A stretch of DNA of 64,000 nt, from NCBI GenBank assembly GCA_020634885.1, contig JACKAW010000001.1, positions 372,001-436,000 of the forward strand, in the 5' to 3' direction. This DNA comes from Anaerolineales bacterium. GTDB lineage: Bacteria > Chloroflexota > Anaerolineae > Anaerolineales > Villigracilaceae. This document shows, in pieces, positions 8,759 to 17,460 of the stretch; the stretch's first letter is position 1, and each line of letters starts with the position of its first letter. A program made the translations under genes and the position numbers. The notes beneath the pieces are model-generated. The model made no database searches. It was given only the letters and a program-made list of their open reading frames with translations, and was not told where the DNA came from.

Positions 8759-9721
8759 TTATGTTGCCTTCGCGCTTTCGAACGTACCGCCAGGGGCAGG
8801 CGTTGAAAGTACGATCTCCTGCACGATTTTATCTGAACTGACATCATGCAGGCGTGCTGCCGCGCTAACAATGATGCGATGCGCCAATACAGAGACCGCC
8901 AACGCTTTCACATCATCCGGCAGGACGTGGTCACGTCCACGCATGGCGGCGCGCGCCTGAGCCGCACGGGCGAGTGAAAGGCTTCCGCGGGGGCTGGCGC
9001 CAAGGTAAACATCTTTACTCTGGCGGGTGCGGGTGCTCAATTCCACAATATATCGTTTGACTGCATTGGAAATATAGACCTGCCGGACGGCTTTGCTCAT
9101 GGCAACCACCTCATTTGCAGAAGCTATAGGAGTTAGAGACTCTAGCGGGTGCGCCAATTGCTGGTCATCCATGATGCGAATTTCATCATTAATGCCCGGG
9201 TAACCAAGCCGCATTCTCAGAAGGAAACGATCCAGCTGAGCTTCTGGAAGCGGGAACGTACCTTCGTATTCAATGGGGTTTTGGGTTGCGAGGACAATAT
9301 AAGGCTGAGGCATGGCATGGGTCACTCCATCCACCGTTACCTGACGTTCCTCCATTGCCTCAAGCAGTGCCGCCTGTGTTTTTGGGGTGGCGCGGTTGAT
9401 CTCGTCTGCAAGTATCACTTGCCCGATAATGGGACCCGGGCGGAATTCAAAATCATTCTTTTGCTGGTTAAAAACTGAAACGCCAGTCACATCACTTGGG
9501 AGCATATCTGGCGTAAATTGAATGCGGTTGAAGGTGCAATCGAGTGAGCGGGCAAGGCTGCGTGCCAGCATGGTTTTACCCACCCCGGGTACATCTTCGA
9601 TCAAGATATGCCCCTGACAAAGCAAGCCTATCACAAGCAATTCCAGCGATTGGCTTTTGCCAATAATGACTTTCCCCAAACTTTCCAAAACTCTTGCGCT
9701 AAACTCTTTTACATCTGTCAT
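8759..9721 (-). CDS. MoxR-family AAA+ ATPase
   Basis: ATP-driven chaperone-like protein of 320 residues. Walker A is DVPGVGKT, Walker B VILADEINRA, sensor 1 LATQNP, and the MoxR insert contains FPLPEAQLDRF. The ATG at 9721 is preferred over an upstream TTG (9739) because the AAAGGG ribosome-binding sequence lies between them. It begins the MoxR-DUF58-MBL run on the minus strand, with only 3 bp to DUF58. The partner substrate is not visible in this window. Confidence 0.92.
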   Translation of the reverse strand: MTDVKEFSARVLESLGKVIIGKSQSLELLVIGLLCQGHILIEDVPGVGKTMLARSLARSLDCTFNRIQFTPDMLPSDVTGVSVFNQQKNDFEFRPGPIIGQVILADEINRATPKTQAALLEAMEERQVTVDGVTHAMPQPYIVLATQNPIEYEGTFPLPEAQLDRFLLRMRLGYPGINDEIRIMDDQQLAHPLESLTPIASANEVVAMSKAVRQVYISNAVKRYIVELSTRTRQSKDVYLGASPRGSLSLARAAQARAAMRGRDHVLPDDVKALAVSVLAHRIIVSAAARLHDVSSDKIVQEIVLSTPAPGGTFESAKAT

Positions 9722-9785
9722 TCCGAAAAGCCCTTTCAATAAAAAGATGTTTCGATTCTAACACGCACAAAAAATACATACGCAA

Positions 9786-9827
9786 AAGGAAAATCCCGCC
9801 CCCCTACTACGGGACGGGATTTTCCTT
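9786..9827 (-). terminator. Terminator of the first pyrophosphatase gene
   Basis: A 13-bp perfect stem (9786-9798 with 9815-9827) lies 29 bp past the stop of the pyrophosphatase gene. It carries internal T residues and a T-rich tail on the minus strand. Confidence 0.7.
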
Positions 9828-9855
9828 AACTAACCTGCTTCCAAATAATCGTTTT

Positions 9856-12132
9856 TTAGCCGCCGAGCAGCATTACCAGTAATCCCTGCCCATTACCAAA
9901 AGCAACGATCAGACCAGCAAAGACAACAGACACCATTGACATCAATTTAATAAGAATGTTAAGTGAAGGTCCGGTTGTATCCTTGAACGGATCACCCACG
10001 GTATCACCTACTACAGCCGCCTTGTGTGCCGCTGAGCCTTTACCGCCATGCTCGCCCGATTCAATGTACTTTTTGGCATTATCCCATGCGCCGCCAGCGT
10101 TAGACATTGTGAGGGCAAGTGAAAAGCCGGCAGCCAGCGAACCCGCGAGCAGCCCCAGTACTCCAGCCACACCAAATACGATACCTACAAGAACCGGTAT
10201 GGAGAGAGCCACGGCAGAAGGCGCCACCATTTCGCGTTGGGCGGCGGCAGTACTAATCTCTACACAACGGGCGTAATCTGGTTTGCCTTTACCGGTAAGG
10301 ATGCCTTTAATCTCACGGAATTGACGGCGAACTTCCTCCACCATACCACTGGCAGCACGCCCGACTGCGCTCATCGTCATGGCAGAGAAGTAGAAGGAAG
10401 TGGATACCCCTGCAAAAATACCTACAAGAACAGCGGGATTCAACAAGTTGACATCGTAATACACCATGAATTGTTCAATGGTCACTTTTGCAATGGCAAC
10501 ACTCTCGCCGTTAATATCAAGGGTTTCAACTCCGCGCAAATGCCCAAGCACGAGGCGGATCTCTTCGAGATAAGCAGCGAGCAAAGCCATGGCGGTAAGA
10601 GCCGCAGACCCAATGGCAAAGCCTTTCCCCACGGCGGCTGTTGTGTTACCAACTGCATCCAACTGATCGGTGCGGTGGCGGACTTCAGGCTTGAGTTTGG
10701 ACATTTCAGCGTTTCCACCTGCATTATCTGCAATGGGACCGTAAGCATCTGTGGCAAGTGTAAAGCCCAGCGTAGACAACATGCTTACTGCCGCCATTCC
10801 AACACCGTATAAGCCCAGCAAAATTTCTTGAACGCCGCCGTACACATAGAAGCTGATTACGATACCGAAGACGACCACCAAAACAGGTGTGCCGCCGGAG
10901 CGCATTCCCAACGCCAAACCTTCGATCAAGGCAGTAGCAGTGCTGGTATTCGCTTGCAGCGCAATTTCCTGTGTGGGGGCAAAGGCGTGGGAGGTGTAAT
11001 ACTCGGTCAATTTACCAATGGCAATTCCCACTGCCAAGCCGGTCAAAATCGTAACCCAAAGCGCGTAAGGGTTGGGGATACCTATGTAAATAAAGAGGGG
11101 CAGTGAGAACACTGCAATCCCGGCAGAACTGACGTATAACCCTCTGCTAAGGGCATTGATCAATTCGATTTGAGTTGCATCTTCTTTGGAGCGAACGACA
11201 TAAAGTGCAAGAATGGAAAGGAACACACCCAATGCAGCGAGGATAATGGGGGCTGAAATATAAAGCATTCCATCTTCAAGTGAGCCACCCTGAATGCCCA
11301 CCGCTGCCACGCCAAGCGCCGAGGTGGCAAGAATCGAGCCTGCATAGGATTCGTACAAATCCGCGCCCATACCTGCCACATCACCAACATTATCTCCAAC
11401 GTTATCTGCGATGGTAGCAGGGTTACGTGGGTCATCTTCAGGGATATTGGCTTCAACCTTGCCAACGAGGTCAGCGCCTACATCTGCCGCCTTGGTATAA
11501 ATTCCGCCACCTACACGGGCAAACAATGCCTGTGTAGATGCGCCCATTCCAAAACTTAACATGATCGCAGTGATCTCCGGCAGGGGGTTTTCAACTGCCA
11601 AAAAATCAAAGACACCGGGAAGTACGTTGTAAAGTAAATAGAACCAAACTGTGATGTCCAAAAGGGCAAAACCGACCACAACCAGTCCCATCACTGCGCC
11701 GGCGCGTAACGCGACCTGTAGAGCGCTATTTAAACTCTTTGTCGCCGCATAGGTAGTACGGGCTGAAGCATTGGTTGCGGTTTTCATGCCAATAAAACCA
11801 CATAAACCGGAGAATAAACCACCTGTCAAAAAGGCGTACGGCACAATCGGATTTTGAAGATTAAAAAAAGAAAGAACTAGAAACAGGACAAAAAGAATAG
11901 CAAAAATTATTGTCACAACACGATACTGGCTCTTAAGATATGCCATGGCGCCTTCACGGACTGCTTGTGCAATTCCCACCATTTTTTTATTACCTTCGCT
12001 AAGCTGCATCAAACTTTGATACAGGTAAAAGGCAAAGGCAAGTGCCACTATTGCGGCGATGGGACCCAACCACCACAACAAGGGTAAAGGGGGGCGAGCT
12101 TCTGCAGATGCTAAAAACACATTAAATTGCAT
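9856..12132 (-). CDS. hppA: K+-dependent membrane pyrophosphatase, probably ion (Na+ or H+) pumping
   Basis: Integral membrane enzyme that hydrolyses pyrophosphate and exports Na+ or H+. The ATG at 12132 (758 residues) is set by GGAGGATATATTC in front of it; a longer frame to 12207 would cross the promoter. About 16 transmembrane segments are visible. The catalytic loop reads DVGADLVGKVE then EDDPRNPATIADNVGDNVGD. GNTTAAVGKG carries Ala and Gly at the two signature positions, the K+-dependent subtype. DLYESYAGS places a Glu as in described Na+-pumping members, which is suggestive only. It is transcribed separately from its neighbour. Confidence 0.93.
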   Translation of the reverse strand: MQFNVFLASAEARPPLPLLWWLGPIAAIVALAFAFYLYQSLMQLSEGNKKMVGIAQAVREGAMAYLKSQYRVVTIIFAILFVLFLVLSFFNLQNPIVPYAFLTGGLFSGLCGFIGMKTATNASARTTYAATKSLNSALQVALRAGAVMGLVVVGFALLDITVWFYLLYNVLPGVFDFLAVENPLPEITAIMLSFGMGASTQALFARVGGGIYTKAADVGADLVGKVEANIPEDDPRNPATIADNVGDNVGDVAGMGADLYESYAGSILATSALGVAAVGIQGGSLEDGMLYISAPIILAALGVFLSILALYVVRSKEDATQIELINALSRGLYVSSAGIAVFSLPLFIYIGIPNPYALWVTILTGLAVGIAIGKLTEYYTSHAFAPTQEIALQANTSTATALIEGLALGMRSGGTPVLVVVFGIVISFYVYGGVQEILLGLYGVGMAAVSMLSTLGFTLATDAYGPIADNAGGNAEMSKLKPEVRHRTDQLDAVGNTTAAVGKGFAIGSAALTAMALLAAYLEEIRLVLGHLRGVETLDINGESVAIAKVTIEQFMVYYDVNLLNPAVLVGIFAGVSTSFYFSAMTMSAVGRAASGMVEEVRRQFREIKGILTGKGKPDYARCVEISTAAAQREMVAPSAVALSIPVLVGIVFGVAGVLGLLAGSLAAGFSLALTMSNAGGAWDNAKKYIESGEHGGKGSAAHKAAVVGDTVGDPFKDTTGPSLNILIKLMSMVSVVFAGLIVAFGNGQGLLVMLLGG

Positions 12133-12178
12133 GAATATATCCTCCATTCTGATTTCTATTTTGTTTTTTTGAACCGCG

Positions 12179-12207
12179 ATTGTACAGGCGGGCAAATAAT
12201 GTGTCAA
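12179..12207 (-). promoter_or_regulatory. Sigma-70-type promoter of first pyrophosphatase
   Basis: On the minus strand: TTGACA (12202-12207), a 17-bp spacer, then TACAAT (12179-12184). This is almost consensus and predicts a leader of about 40 nt. Confidence 0.8.
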
Positions 12208-12224
12208 GAACGGCTCAATACTGG

Positions 12225-12277
12225 CAAAAAATCAGACCTTCTAAATCCTCCCGTACAGGCGGACTCAGAAGGTCTGA
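12225..12277 (-). terminator. Terminator of the second pyrophosphatase
   Basis: An 11-bp perfect stem (12232-12242 with 12267-12277) is followed on the minus strand by TTTTTT. It lies 31 bp past the stop of the second pyrophosphatase and just ahead of the promoter of the first, so the two genes are separate units. Confidence 0.8.
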
Positions 12278-12307
12278 AATCAGACTATATATTTTTAGAG
12301 GTCAGGC

Positions 12308-14731
12308 TTATTTTTTAGTAGTCTTTCGCTTTGGCGCGGCTGTTTTGGTAGATGCCTTTTTCTTTGAAACTGGTTTTACACCTTGCGGCACATCAAGCAC
12401 AGAATTCATCGCCTGCGCTGGCGCTTTTGATCGCATTACAGCCCAGGCAAGTACGCCGATCAACGCAGCAGCGATCAGACCCGTTCCTACGTTAAGACCC
12501 TGATACTGAACAACGATAGGGGCAACAATTACAGCGACGAGATTCACCACTTTGATCATCGGGTTGAGGGCAGGTCCGGCTGTATCTTTGAAGGGATCGC
12601 CCACGGTGTCACCTACCACGCCAGCTTTGTGGCGCTCAGAACCTTTGCCAAGGTTTTTGGCGGGATCTTTCGGTTCATCTTCAATGAGTTTTTTAGCATT
12701 ATCCCATGCGCCGCCAGAGTTATTAAGGAACACAGCCAACAACTGACCGGAAACAATGATACCCGCAAGGAAGCCGCCAAGCGCTTCGACGCCAAGCAAC
12801 AAGCCTACAACAATCGGGGTTACGATGCCGAGCAAAGCAAGAGAGACCAATTCCTTCTGAGCCGCAGTAGTAGAAATACTAACAGCTTGAGCATAGTCAG
12901 GCTTGACTTTACCGTCCAACACACCCAACTTGAACTGGCGGCGAACTTCCAGCACGATAAGAGAAGCCGCACGAGTCACAGCCTGGATCGCGAAAGAAGA
13001 GAATAGCCAGGGCAAAGCGCCACCAATGAGCATACCCACAAATATCTGCGGAATATCCACCCGGATACCAATTGCCTGAATTTGCTCGGCGAGTGGAACG
13101 CCCAAACTTTCTTGAGCGCGTGAAACATCTACAAGGAATGAACCGAACAAGGAAACCGCTGCAATTACAGCAGAACCAATTGCAACACCCTTGGTAATGG
13201 CTTTGGTGGTGTTGCCCACAGCGTCAAGATCCGCCATAATTTGTTGGGCATCTTTTGTCGCCTTGTCTGTTTTGCCAGACCAGGACATTTCACCAATACC
13301 GTTGGCATTATCCGCGATTGGACCAAAGGAATCCATCGCAACATTATTGCCGGTGAGGGTCAACATACCAATACCGGTCATAGCAACGCCGTAAAGGATG
13401 AAGGTCGCACGAGTCGCGCCTTCAGTCCCTGGAATGGTACCGAAAATAAAGATGGAAGCAATGATGGTTAATGCAATGACCAACACCGACCATACAGAGG
13501 ATTCGAAACCAACAGTAATACCATTAAGGATCAATGTCGCGGGACCCGTATCCGCAGATTTCTTTATGTCATTCACAGGTGAAGCATGAGTACCAGTGAA
13601 GTATTCGGTGAGGCGGTCGATCAGAATCGCAAGCAAAACACCTACCCCCACAGCCGTAGGCATACGCCACCAACCGCCATATTGAGTCATCGTCTCACCC
13701 ATGTAAAGGTAACCGGCAATGAAGAACAACACAGCTGAAATCGCAGCTGAAGTCAAAAAGCCGCTAAAAATGGCAGCCATTGCATCTTCGCTTTTGCCTG
13801 TCTTACCAGCCTTTACAAAGTAAGTACCGATAATGGAGGAAAGGACGCCAATACCACGAACCAACAACGGGAAGACGATCCATTCAAGACGGTCTGTGGC
13901 ATGCCACAATGCCAGCCCAAGAATCAAACCCGAAACAATAGTCACTTCGTAAGATTCGAAGATATCCGCCGCCATACCAGCACAGTCACCGACATTATCA
14001 CCAACGAGGTCAGCGATCACTGCCGGATTACGCGGATCATCCTCAGGAATGCCTGCTTCAACCTTACCGACCAAGTCTGCGCCGACATCGGCAGCCTTCG
14101 TAAAGATACCGCCGCCCACACGCATGAACAAGGCAAGAAGCGTACCACCGAAACCAAAGCCAAGAAGCGCATCGGGAGCAGCAATACCAAGGATGATAAA
14201 GATGATCGTACCGCCGAGCAAGCCTAGACCATCGGTCAGCATACCGGTGATCGTACCTGCACGATAGGCGATACGAAGCGCATCACCAAAAGATTTTTTT
14301 GAAGCAGCCGCTACGCGCACGTTGCCTTCGATCGCCATACGCATACCGATCTGCCCTACCATTAATGAAAAGAACGCGCCCATGACGAATGCCAAAGCGC
14401 GCGCAAGACCAATGATAAGTTTGATACGGTTTTCGTCCATTCCGCTAAAACGTTCGGTAGCCTCAGGAGACGGCGGAACTACATACACAGACAGAAATAA
14501 TGCTACAAAAAGAATTCCGATCAAAGGCAGAATGGATTTAAACTGCTTCTGCAAATAAGCATTTGCACCATCTTTGATCGCTCCCCAAACTTCCTGCATT
14601 TTCTCCGTTCCTTTATCCTCATTAAGAATTTGGGAACGTAAAAAAATTGCATACCCAAGCCCTATCCAAGCAACTGCAAAAACAGCCCAGATCGCAATTT
14701 GTTCAAAACTGGTCAATCCCATTGTGAACAT
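12308..14731 (-). CDS. hppA: K+-independent H+-translocating membrane pyrophosphatase
   Basis: Second membrane pyrophosphatase (807 residues), about 16 transmembrane segments, with a Lys/Ala-rich cytoplasmic tail (PKRKTTKK). Catalytic motifs DVGADLVGKVE and EDDPRNPAVIADLVGDNVGD are intact. GNTTKAITKG carries Lys and Thr at the two positions that distinguish K+-independent enzymes, which are proton pumps in characterised members. GAGGAGAA precedes the ATG at 14731. It has its own promoter and terminator. The paralogue next door belongs to the other subtype, so the two are ancient relatives and not a recent duplication. Confidence 0.93.
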   Translation of the reverse strand: MFTMGLTSFEQIAIWAVFAVAWIGLGYAIFLRSQILNEDKGTEKMQEVWGAIKDGANAYLQKQFKSILPLIGILFVALFLSVYVVPPSPEATERFSGMDENRIKLIIGLARALAFVMGAFFSLMVGQIGMRMAIEGNVRVAAASKKSFGDALRIAYRAGTITGMLTDGLGLLGGTIIFIILGIAAPDALLGFGFGGTLLALFMRVGGGIFTKAADVGADLVGKVEAGIPEDDPRNPAVIADLVGDNVGDCAGMAADIFESYEVTIVSGLILGLALWHATDRLEWIVFPLLVRGIGVLSSIIGTYFVKAGKTGKSEDAMAAIFSGFLTSAAISAVLFFIAGYLYMGETMTQYGGWWRMPTAVGVGVLLAILIDRLTEYFTGTHASPVNDIKKSADTGPATLILNGITVGFESSVWSVLVIALTIIASIFIFGTIPGTEGATRATFILYGVAMTGIGMLTLTGNNVAMDSFGPIADNANGIGEMSWSGKTDKATKDAQQIMADLDAVGNTTKAITKGVAIGSAVIAAVSLFGSFLVDVSRAQESLGVPLAEQIQAIGIRVDIPQIFVGMLIGGALPWLFSSFAIQAVTRAASLIVLEVRRQFKLGVLDGKVKPDYAQAVSISTTAAQKELVSLALLGIVTPIVVGLLLGVEALGGFLAGIIVSGQLLAVFLNNSGGAWDNAKKLIEDEPKDPAKNLGKGSERHKAGVVGDTVGDPFKDTAGPALNPMIKVVNLVAVIVAPIVVQYQGLNVGTGLIAAALIGVLAWAVMRSKAPAQAMNSVLDVPQGVKPVSKKKASTKTAAPKRKTTKK

Positions 14732-14798
14732 TTATTTTTTTCTCCTCATACGAATTTGAGAGTAATGTAGATCGCTCTTCCTATTTAAAAGCAGTTGG

Positions 14799-14827
14799 AT
14801 TCTAAATGTGCGAAGAGTTATTGTCAA
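14799..14827 (-). promoter_or_regulatory. Sigma-70-type promoter of second pyrophosphatase
   Basis: On the minus strand: TTGACA (14822-14827), a 17-bp spacer, then TAGAAT (14799-14804). It is back to back with the promoter of the IscA-like gene. Confidence 0.8.
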
Positions 14828-14866
14828 GAAATGAGAAAAACCTTAATGACTTATTTGCTGGCAAAG

Positions 14867-14895
14867 TTGACAGAGATATTTAAACCTGATAACAT
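14867..14895 (+). promoter_or_regulatory. Promoter of the IscA-like gene
   Basis: TTGACA (14867-14872), a 17-bp spacer, then TAACAT (14890-14895). An AAAGGAG ribosome-binding site follows before the ATG at 14930. Confidence 0.8.
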
Positions 14896-14929
14896 CAGTC
14901 AAAATTAACCGTAACTAAAGGAGAAAAAC

Positions 14930-15343
14930 ATGCTCCAAGAAATCAAAACTCAATTATTTTCGCTCACCCCCGCTGCTGCTGAAGCTGTGAATAGTATTCT
15001 GGCAGAACGCAAATTGGAAGGCTACGCCCTGCGTGTGTACGTTGCCGGAGGCGGGTGTTGCGGCGTAAACTTTGGCATGGCGCTCGATAACAACTTCCGC
15101 GATGTAGATACCACCTTTGAAAGCGAAGGTGTCAAAGTAGTGGTAGACGAGGTTTCAATTGACTATCTGCGCGACGCAACTGTGGATTTCGTCAATGACC
15201 CTATGCGTGGCGCCGGGTTTGCAGTCAGCAGCCCCAATGCCAATGCAGGCGGTGGAAGTTGCGCGTGCGGCTCGAACGAAGGAGAGGGCGGCTCCTGCGG
15301 ATGTGGAGACGGCGGCGGCTCTTGTGGCTGTGGTGGTCACTAA
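14930..15343 (+). CDS. HesB/IscA-like Fe-S assembly protein with Cys-rich tail
   Basis: A-type Fe-S carrier fold in the first 105 residues, starting FSLTPAAAEAVNSIL. The first conserved cysteine position is GGGCCG (Cys43/Cys44). The C-terminal CxC pair of the family corresponds to SCACG (111/113). Unusually, the protein continues with two more CxC units, SCGCG at 123/125 and 132/134, within a Gly-rich tail ending in His. The role is probably cluster delivery. The tail might bind extra metal or be a repeat expansion. It is a single-gene unit with a near-consensus promoter and a strong terminator; no other isc/suf genes are nearby. Confidence 0.85.
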   Translation: MLQEIKTQLFSLTPAAAEAVNSILAERKLEGYALRVYVAGGGCCGVNFGMALDNNFRDVDTTFESEGVKVVVDEVSIDYLRDATVDFVNDPMRGAGFAVSSPNANAGGGSCACGSNEGEGGSCGCGDGGGSCGCGGH

Positions 15344-15354
15344 AAAACAATAAA

Positions 15355-15402
15355 TTAAGTAAAAAAGACTCCTGTGTTTTCACAGGAGTCTTTTTTACTT
15401 AA
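15355..15402. terminator. Bidirectional terminator
   Basis: A 22-bp perfect inverted repeat (15355-15376 with 15381-15402) with A-rich left and T-rich right flanks lies between convergent genes. It can end transcription in both directions. Confidence 0.92.
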
Positions 15403-15437
15403 TTCAGGAATACTTTGGTAAAGAATTTTCCTGTACT

Positions 15438-16148
15438 TTATGGGGCAGAAGAAACCCTCATATTATCGTAGCCGATTGAAACATTACCATCATCCAAAGT
15501 GCCTACAAACACGCCAATAACGCCTTTGGAAAGTGAGCTATCCTGTATCTCACCCAGGAATTGATCATTTACATAGTAGGAAATACGACTACCAACGGCT
15601 TCAATTTTGATATGATTTGTAGCATTCCCAAGATTAATAGCACTGCTTGTTTGCCATTCTATCAACATATTTGGCTCTTCTCGGTTTGGTCCATCAACGG
15701 CAATCACATAATACCCATCACCGCTTATCGCAAAAACGTAAAAATCCTTAATGTTCGTATCATAACGGAAAAGAACTCCATAAATATTATTATCTGGTCC
15801 GCCAAGTTGAGTGGCATCCACTTCGTAAACAAAATCGCTAAACTCTTCTTCAGTGCAATCTGTCCACGCCACAATATTGGGGGTTTTAATGGTCATTTTA
15901 AATTGACCGTTTTCGACAAGCCGATCCACATCATCTGTTCCGCCTGTCTTGCATGAATTTGTGAATTCACTATCTTCAAATAAAATACTGGAAGAGGGCG
16001 TCGGTGAAGGGATTGGAGTGGAAGTAGGAGGCGGGGTATTTGTAGGAGCGGGTGTGGGTGTTGCCCCAAGGTTGGCAACCGTACTGCAAGCCATGGTAAC
16101 AATGAGCATAATAGCAGCAAAGAAATACATACGAGTGGTATTTTTCAT
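15438..16148 (-). CDS. Secreted lipoprotein, LamG/concanavalin-like C-terminal domain
   Basis: A 236-residue predicted lipoprotein. The signal segment ends in the lipobox VTMAC with Cys21, followed by a Thr/Pro linker (about 28-52) and a beta-rich domain of about 180 residues. The pattern of VYEVDAT, GVLFRYD, FYVFAISGDGYY and GVIGVFVG resembles jelly-roll domains that bind glycans or act as surface adhesion modules. An AAGGAGAT site precedes the ATG. It is divergent from the Nudix gene, sharing an overlapping -10 region. The ligand is unknown. Confidence 0.72.
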   Translation of the reverse strand: MKNTTRMYFFAAIMLIVTMACSTVANLGATPTPAPTNTPPPTSTPIPSPTPSSSILFEDSEFTNSCKTGGTDDVDRLVENGQFKMTIKTPNIVAWTDCTEEEFSDFVYEVDATQLGGPDNNIYGVLFRYDTNIKDFYVFAISGDGYYVIAVDGPNREEPNMLIEWQTSSAINLGNATNHIKIEAVGSRISYYVNDQFLGEIQDSSLSKGVIGVFVGTLDDGNVSIGYDNMRVSSAP

Positions 16149-16183
16149 GTTGATCTCCTTATGTTTATATAAATTCTTGGTGG

Positions 16184-16191
16184 ATTATACT
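16184..16191. promoter_or_regulatory. Overlapping divergent -10 boxes
   Basis: TATAAT on the minus strand (16184-16189) overlaps TATACT on the plus strand (16186-16191), placed correctly to start the lipoprotein and the Nudix gene with short leaders. The -35 elements on both sides are weak. Confidence 0.5.
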
Positions 16192-16223
16192 GTACGCACA
16201 TATTCAAAAAATGGGAGAATGAA

Positions 16224-16688
16224 ATGTCAAAAGTACTATATGGACCCCGTCTCGGCCGGGAAGGCGCCGTCCGCGTTGGGTGCAGCGCTGTGATCTTTGA
16301 CCCAGATCGCAAAAAGGTTTTGCTCACAAAACGCACTGACAACGGGCGTTGGTGCCTGCCCGGCGGGGGAATGGAAGCAGGAGAGAGCGCTGCTGAAACC
16401 TGCGAACGCGAAGTTTGGGAGGAAACCGGTCTCAAGGTTCGTGTAAAAAAACTACTTGGTGTATACAGCAACCCAGATCAGTTGGTCATTTACCAAGATG
16501 GGAATAAGGCTTTTTTTGTCGTACTAAATTTCGAGGCTGAAGTACTTGAAGGAGACTTATGCTTAAGTAACGAAACTACTGATTTTGGATGGTTCACGCT
16601 TGAAGAAATGGACACCATGCCCATGCACGGGCAACATAAGGACCGTGTGGAAGATGCTTTTCGCGGCGGCGAAGCTGCGATAAAGTAA
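16224..16688 (+). CDS. Nudix hydrolase
   Basis: A 154-residue hydrolase of nucleoside diphosphates linked to another group. The Nudix box is complete, running from GGGMEAGESAAETC to REVWEETGL (about residues 47-70). GRWCLPGG precedes it and a FGWFTLEEM strand follows. GGGAGA lies 7 bp before the ATG. The substrate is not predictable; the N-terminal GREGAVRVGCSAVIFD is typical of small house-cleaning members. Confidence 0.9.
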   Translation: MSKVLYGPRLGREGAVRVGCSAVIFDPDRKKVLLTKRTDNGRWCLPGGGMEAGESAAETCEREVWEETGLKVRVKKLLGVYSNPDQLVIYQDGNKAFFVVLNFEAEVLEGDLCLSNETTDFGWFTLEEMDTMPMHGQHKDRVEDAFRGGEAAIK

Positions 16689-16747
16689 TGCCTTTAAAGA
16701 AAGAAAGTGAAAAGTATATTTGTAACCTTTCACTTTCTTTTCATCCT

Positions 16748-17440
16748 TTATATCTTCAACCACCACACGCCGGTACACTCCGGCAAAATAACCCACTTTT
16801 TATCACGCACTTTATTCCCCAAATCGTCACCGAAGAAAAAGCGGGAAAGTTCTTCAGCCTCAGCCAGTGTTTTAAATTTGTAATCAGTGCGAATCCACTT
16901 GTTTTGAAAACCTGCTTCGTCTAACCATGGGTAAAAATTTACAAGATGGTCAAGTTTTATCGGGTTTTCGTTACCGGTCCCCAATGACTCAAATAGAACA
17001 ATAAAGCTTCCTGGTTTGAGCACACGTCGCATTTCTACGAGCCATGCTTCCATTTCTTCACGCCAAGTATCGGGGTTCCAGACCGCAAGATAACTGACAC
17101 TCCAGCCAGAAACAACAAGGTCAGCAGAGGCGTCGGGCACCGGCAGTTTGCGATGATCGGCAAGCTCTACCTGCCAGTTAGAAAACCCGCTGGCAAGAAA
17201 TTTTTCTTTACACACGCGCAGCATTTCTTCCGAAATATCGAAGGCATGGACATGCTTCACGTTCCCAGCGAGGGAACATGCCAATCGTCCGGTACCAGCC
17301 CCAAGGTCAAGTACGATGCGATTTTCAATGGGCGTGATCTCACGCAGCGCTTTGAGAATATTTCCTTCATAATCCTCACGCGCGATCAGGGCTTCGTATT
17401 TATCGCCCTCGGTTTTGTAAATTTCTTCTTGAGTAGCCAT
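16748..17440 (-). CDS. Class I SAM-dependent methyltransferase
   Basis: The ATG at 17440 gives 230 residues; a longer frame on paper would run into the divergent gene. SAM-binding motif I is VLDLGAGTGRL, followed by HAFDISEEML, ADHRKLPVPDASADLVVSGW (motifs II/III) and an MRRVLKPGSFIVLFE strand. This is a UbiE/type 11-like fold with no visible target-recognition domain. No ribosome-binding site precedes the ATG. Instead a TATAAT box ends 6 nt before it, suggesting a leaderless message. The substrate is unknown. Confidence 0.85.
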   Translation of the reverse strand: MATQEEIYKTEGDKYEALIAREDYEGNILKALREITPIENRIVLDLGAGTGRLACSLAGNVKHVHAFDISEEMLRVCKEKFLASGFSNWQVELADHRKLPVPDASADLVVSGWSVSYLAVWNPDTWREEMEAWLVEMRRVLKPGSFIVLFESLGTGNENPIKLDHLVNFYPWLDEAGFQNKWIRTDYKFKTLAEAEELSRFFFGDDLGNKVRDKKWVILPECTGVWWLKI

Positions 17441-17446
17441 TCCAAT

Positions 17447-17454
17447 ATTATAAT
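17447..17454. promoter_or_regulatory. Shared divergent -10 for two leaderless genes
   Basis: TATAAT reads on the plus strand at 17449-17454 and on the minus strand at 17447-17452. In each direction exactly six bases separate the box from the ATG (17461 plus, 17440 minus), so transcription should begin at or next to the start codons. -35 elements are weak (TTGAGT with 14-bp spacing on both sides). Confidence 0.6.
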
Positions 17455-17460
17455 CGCGCA

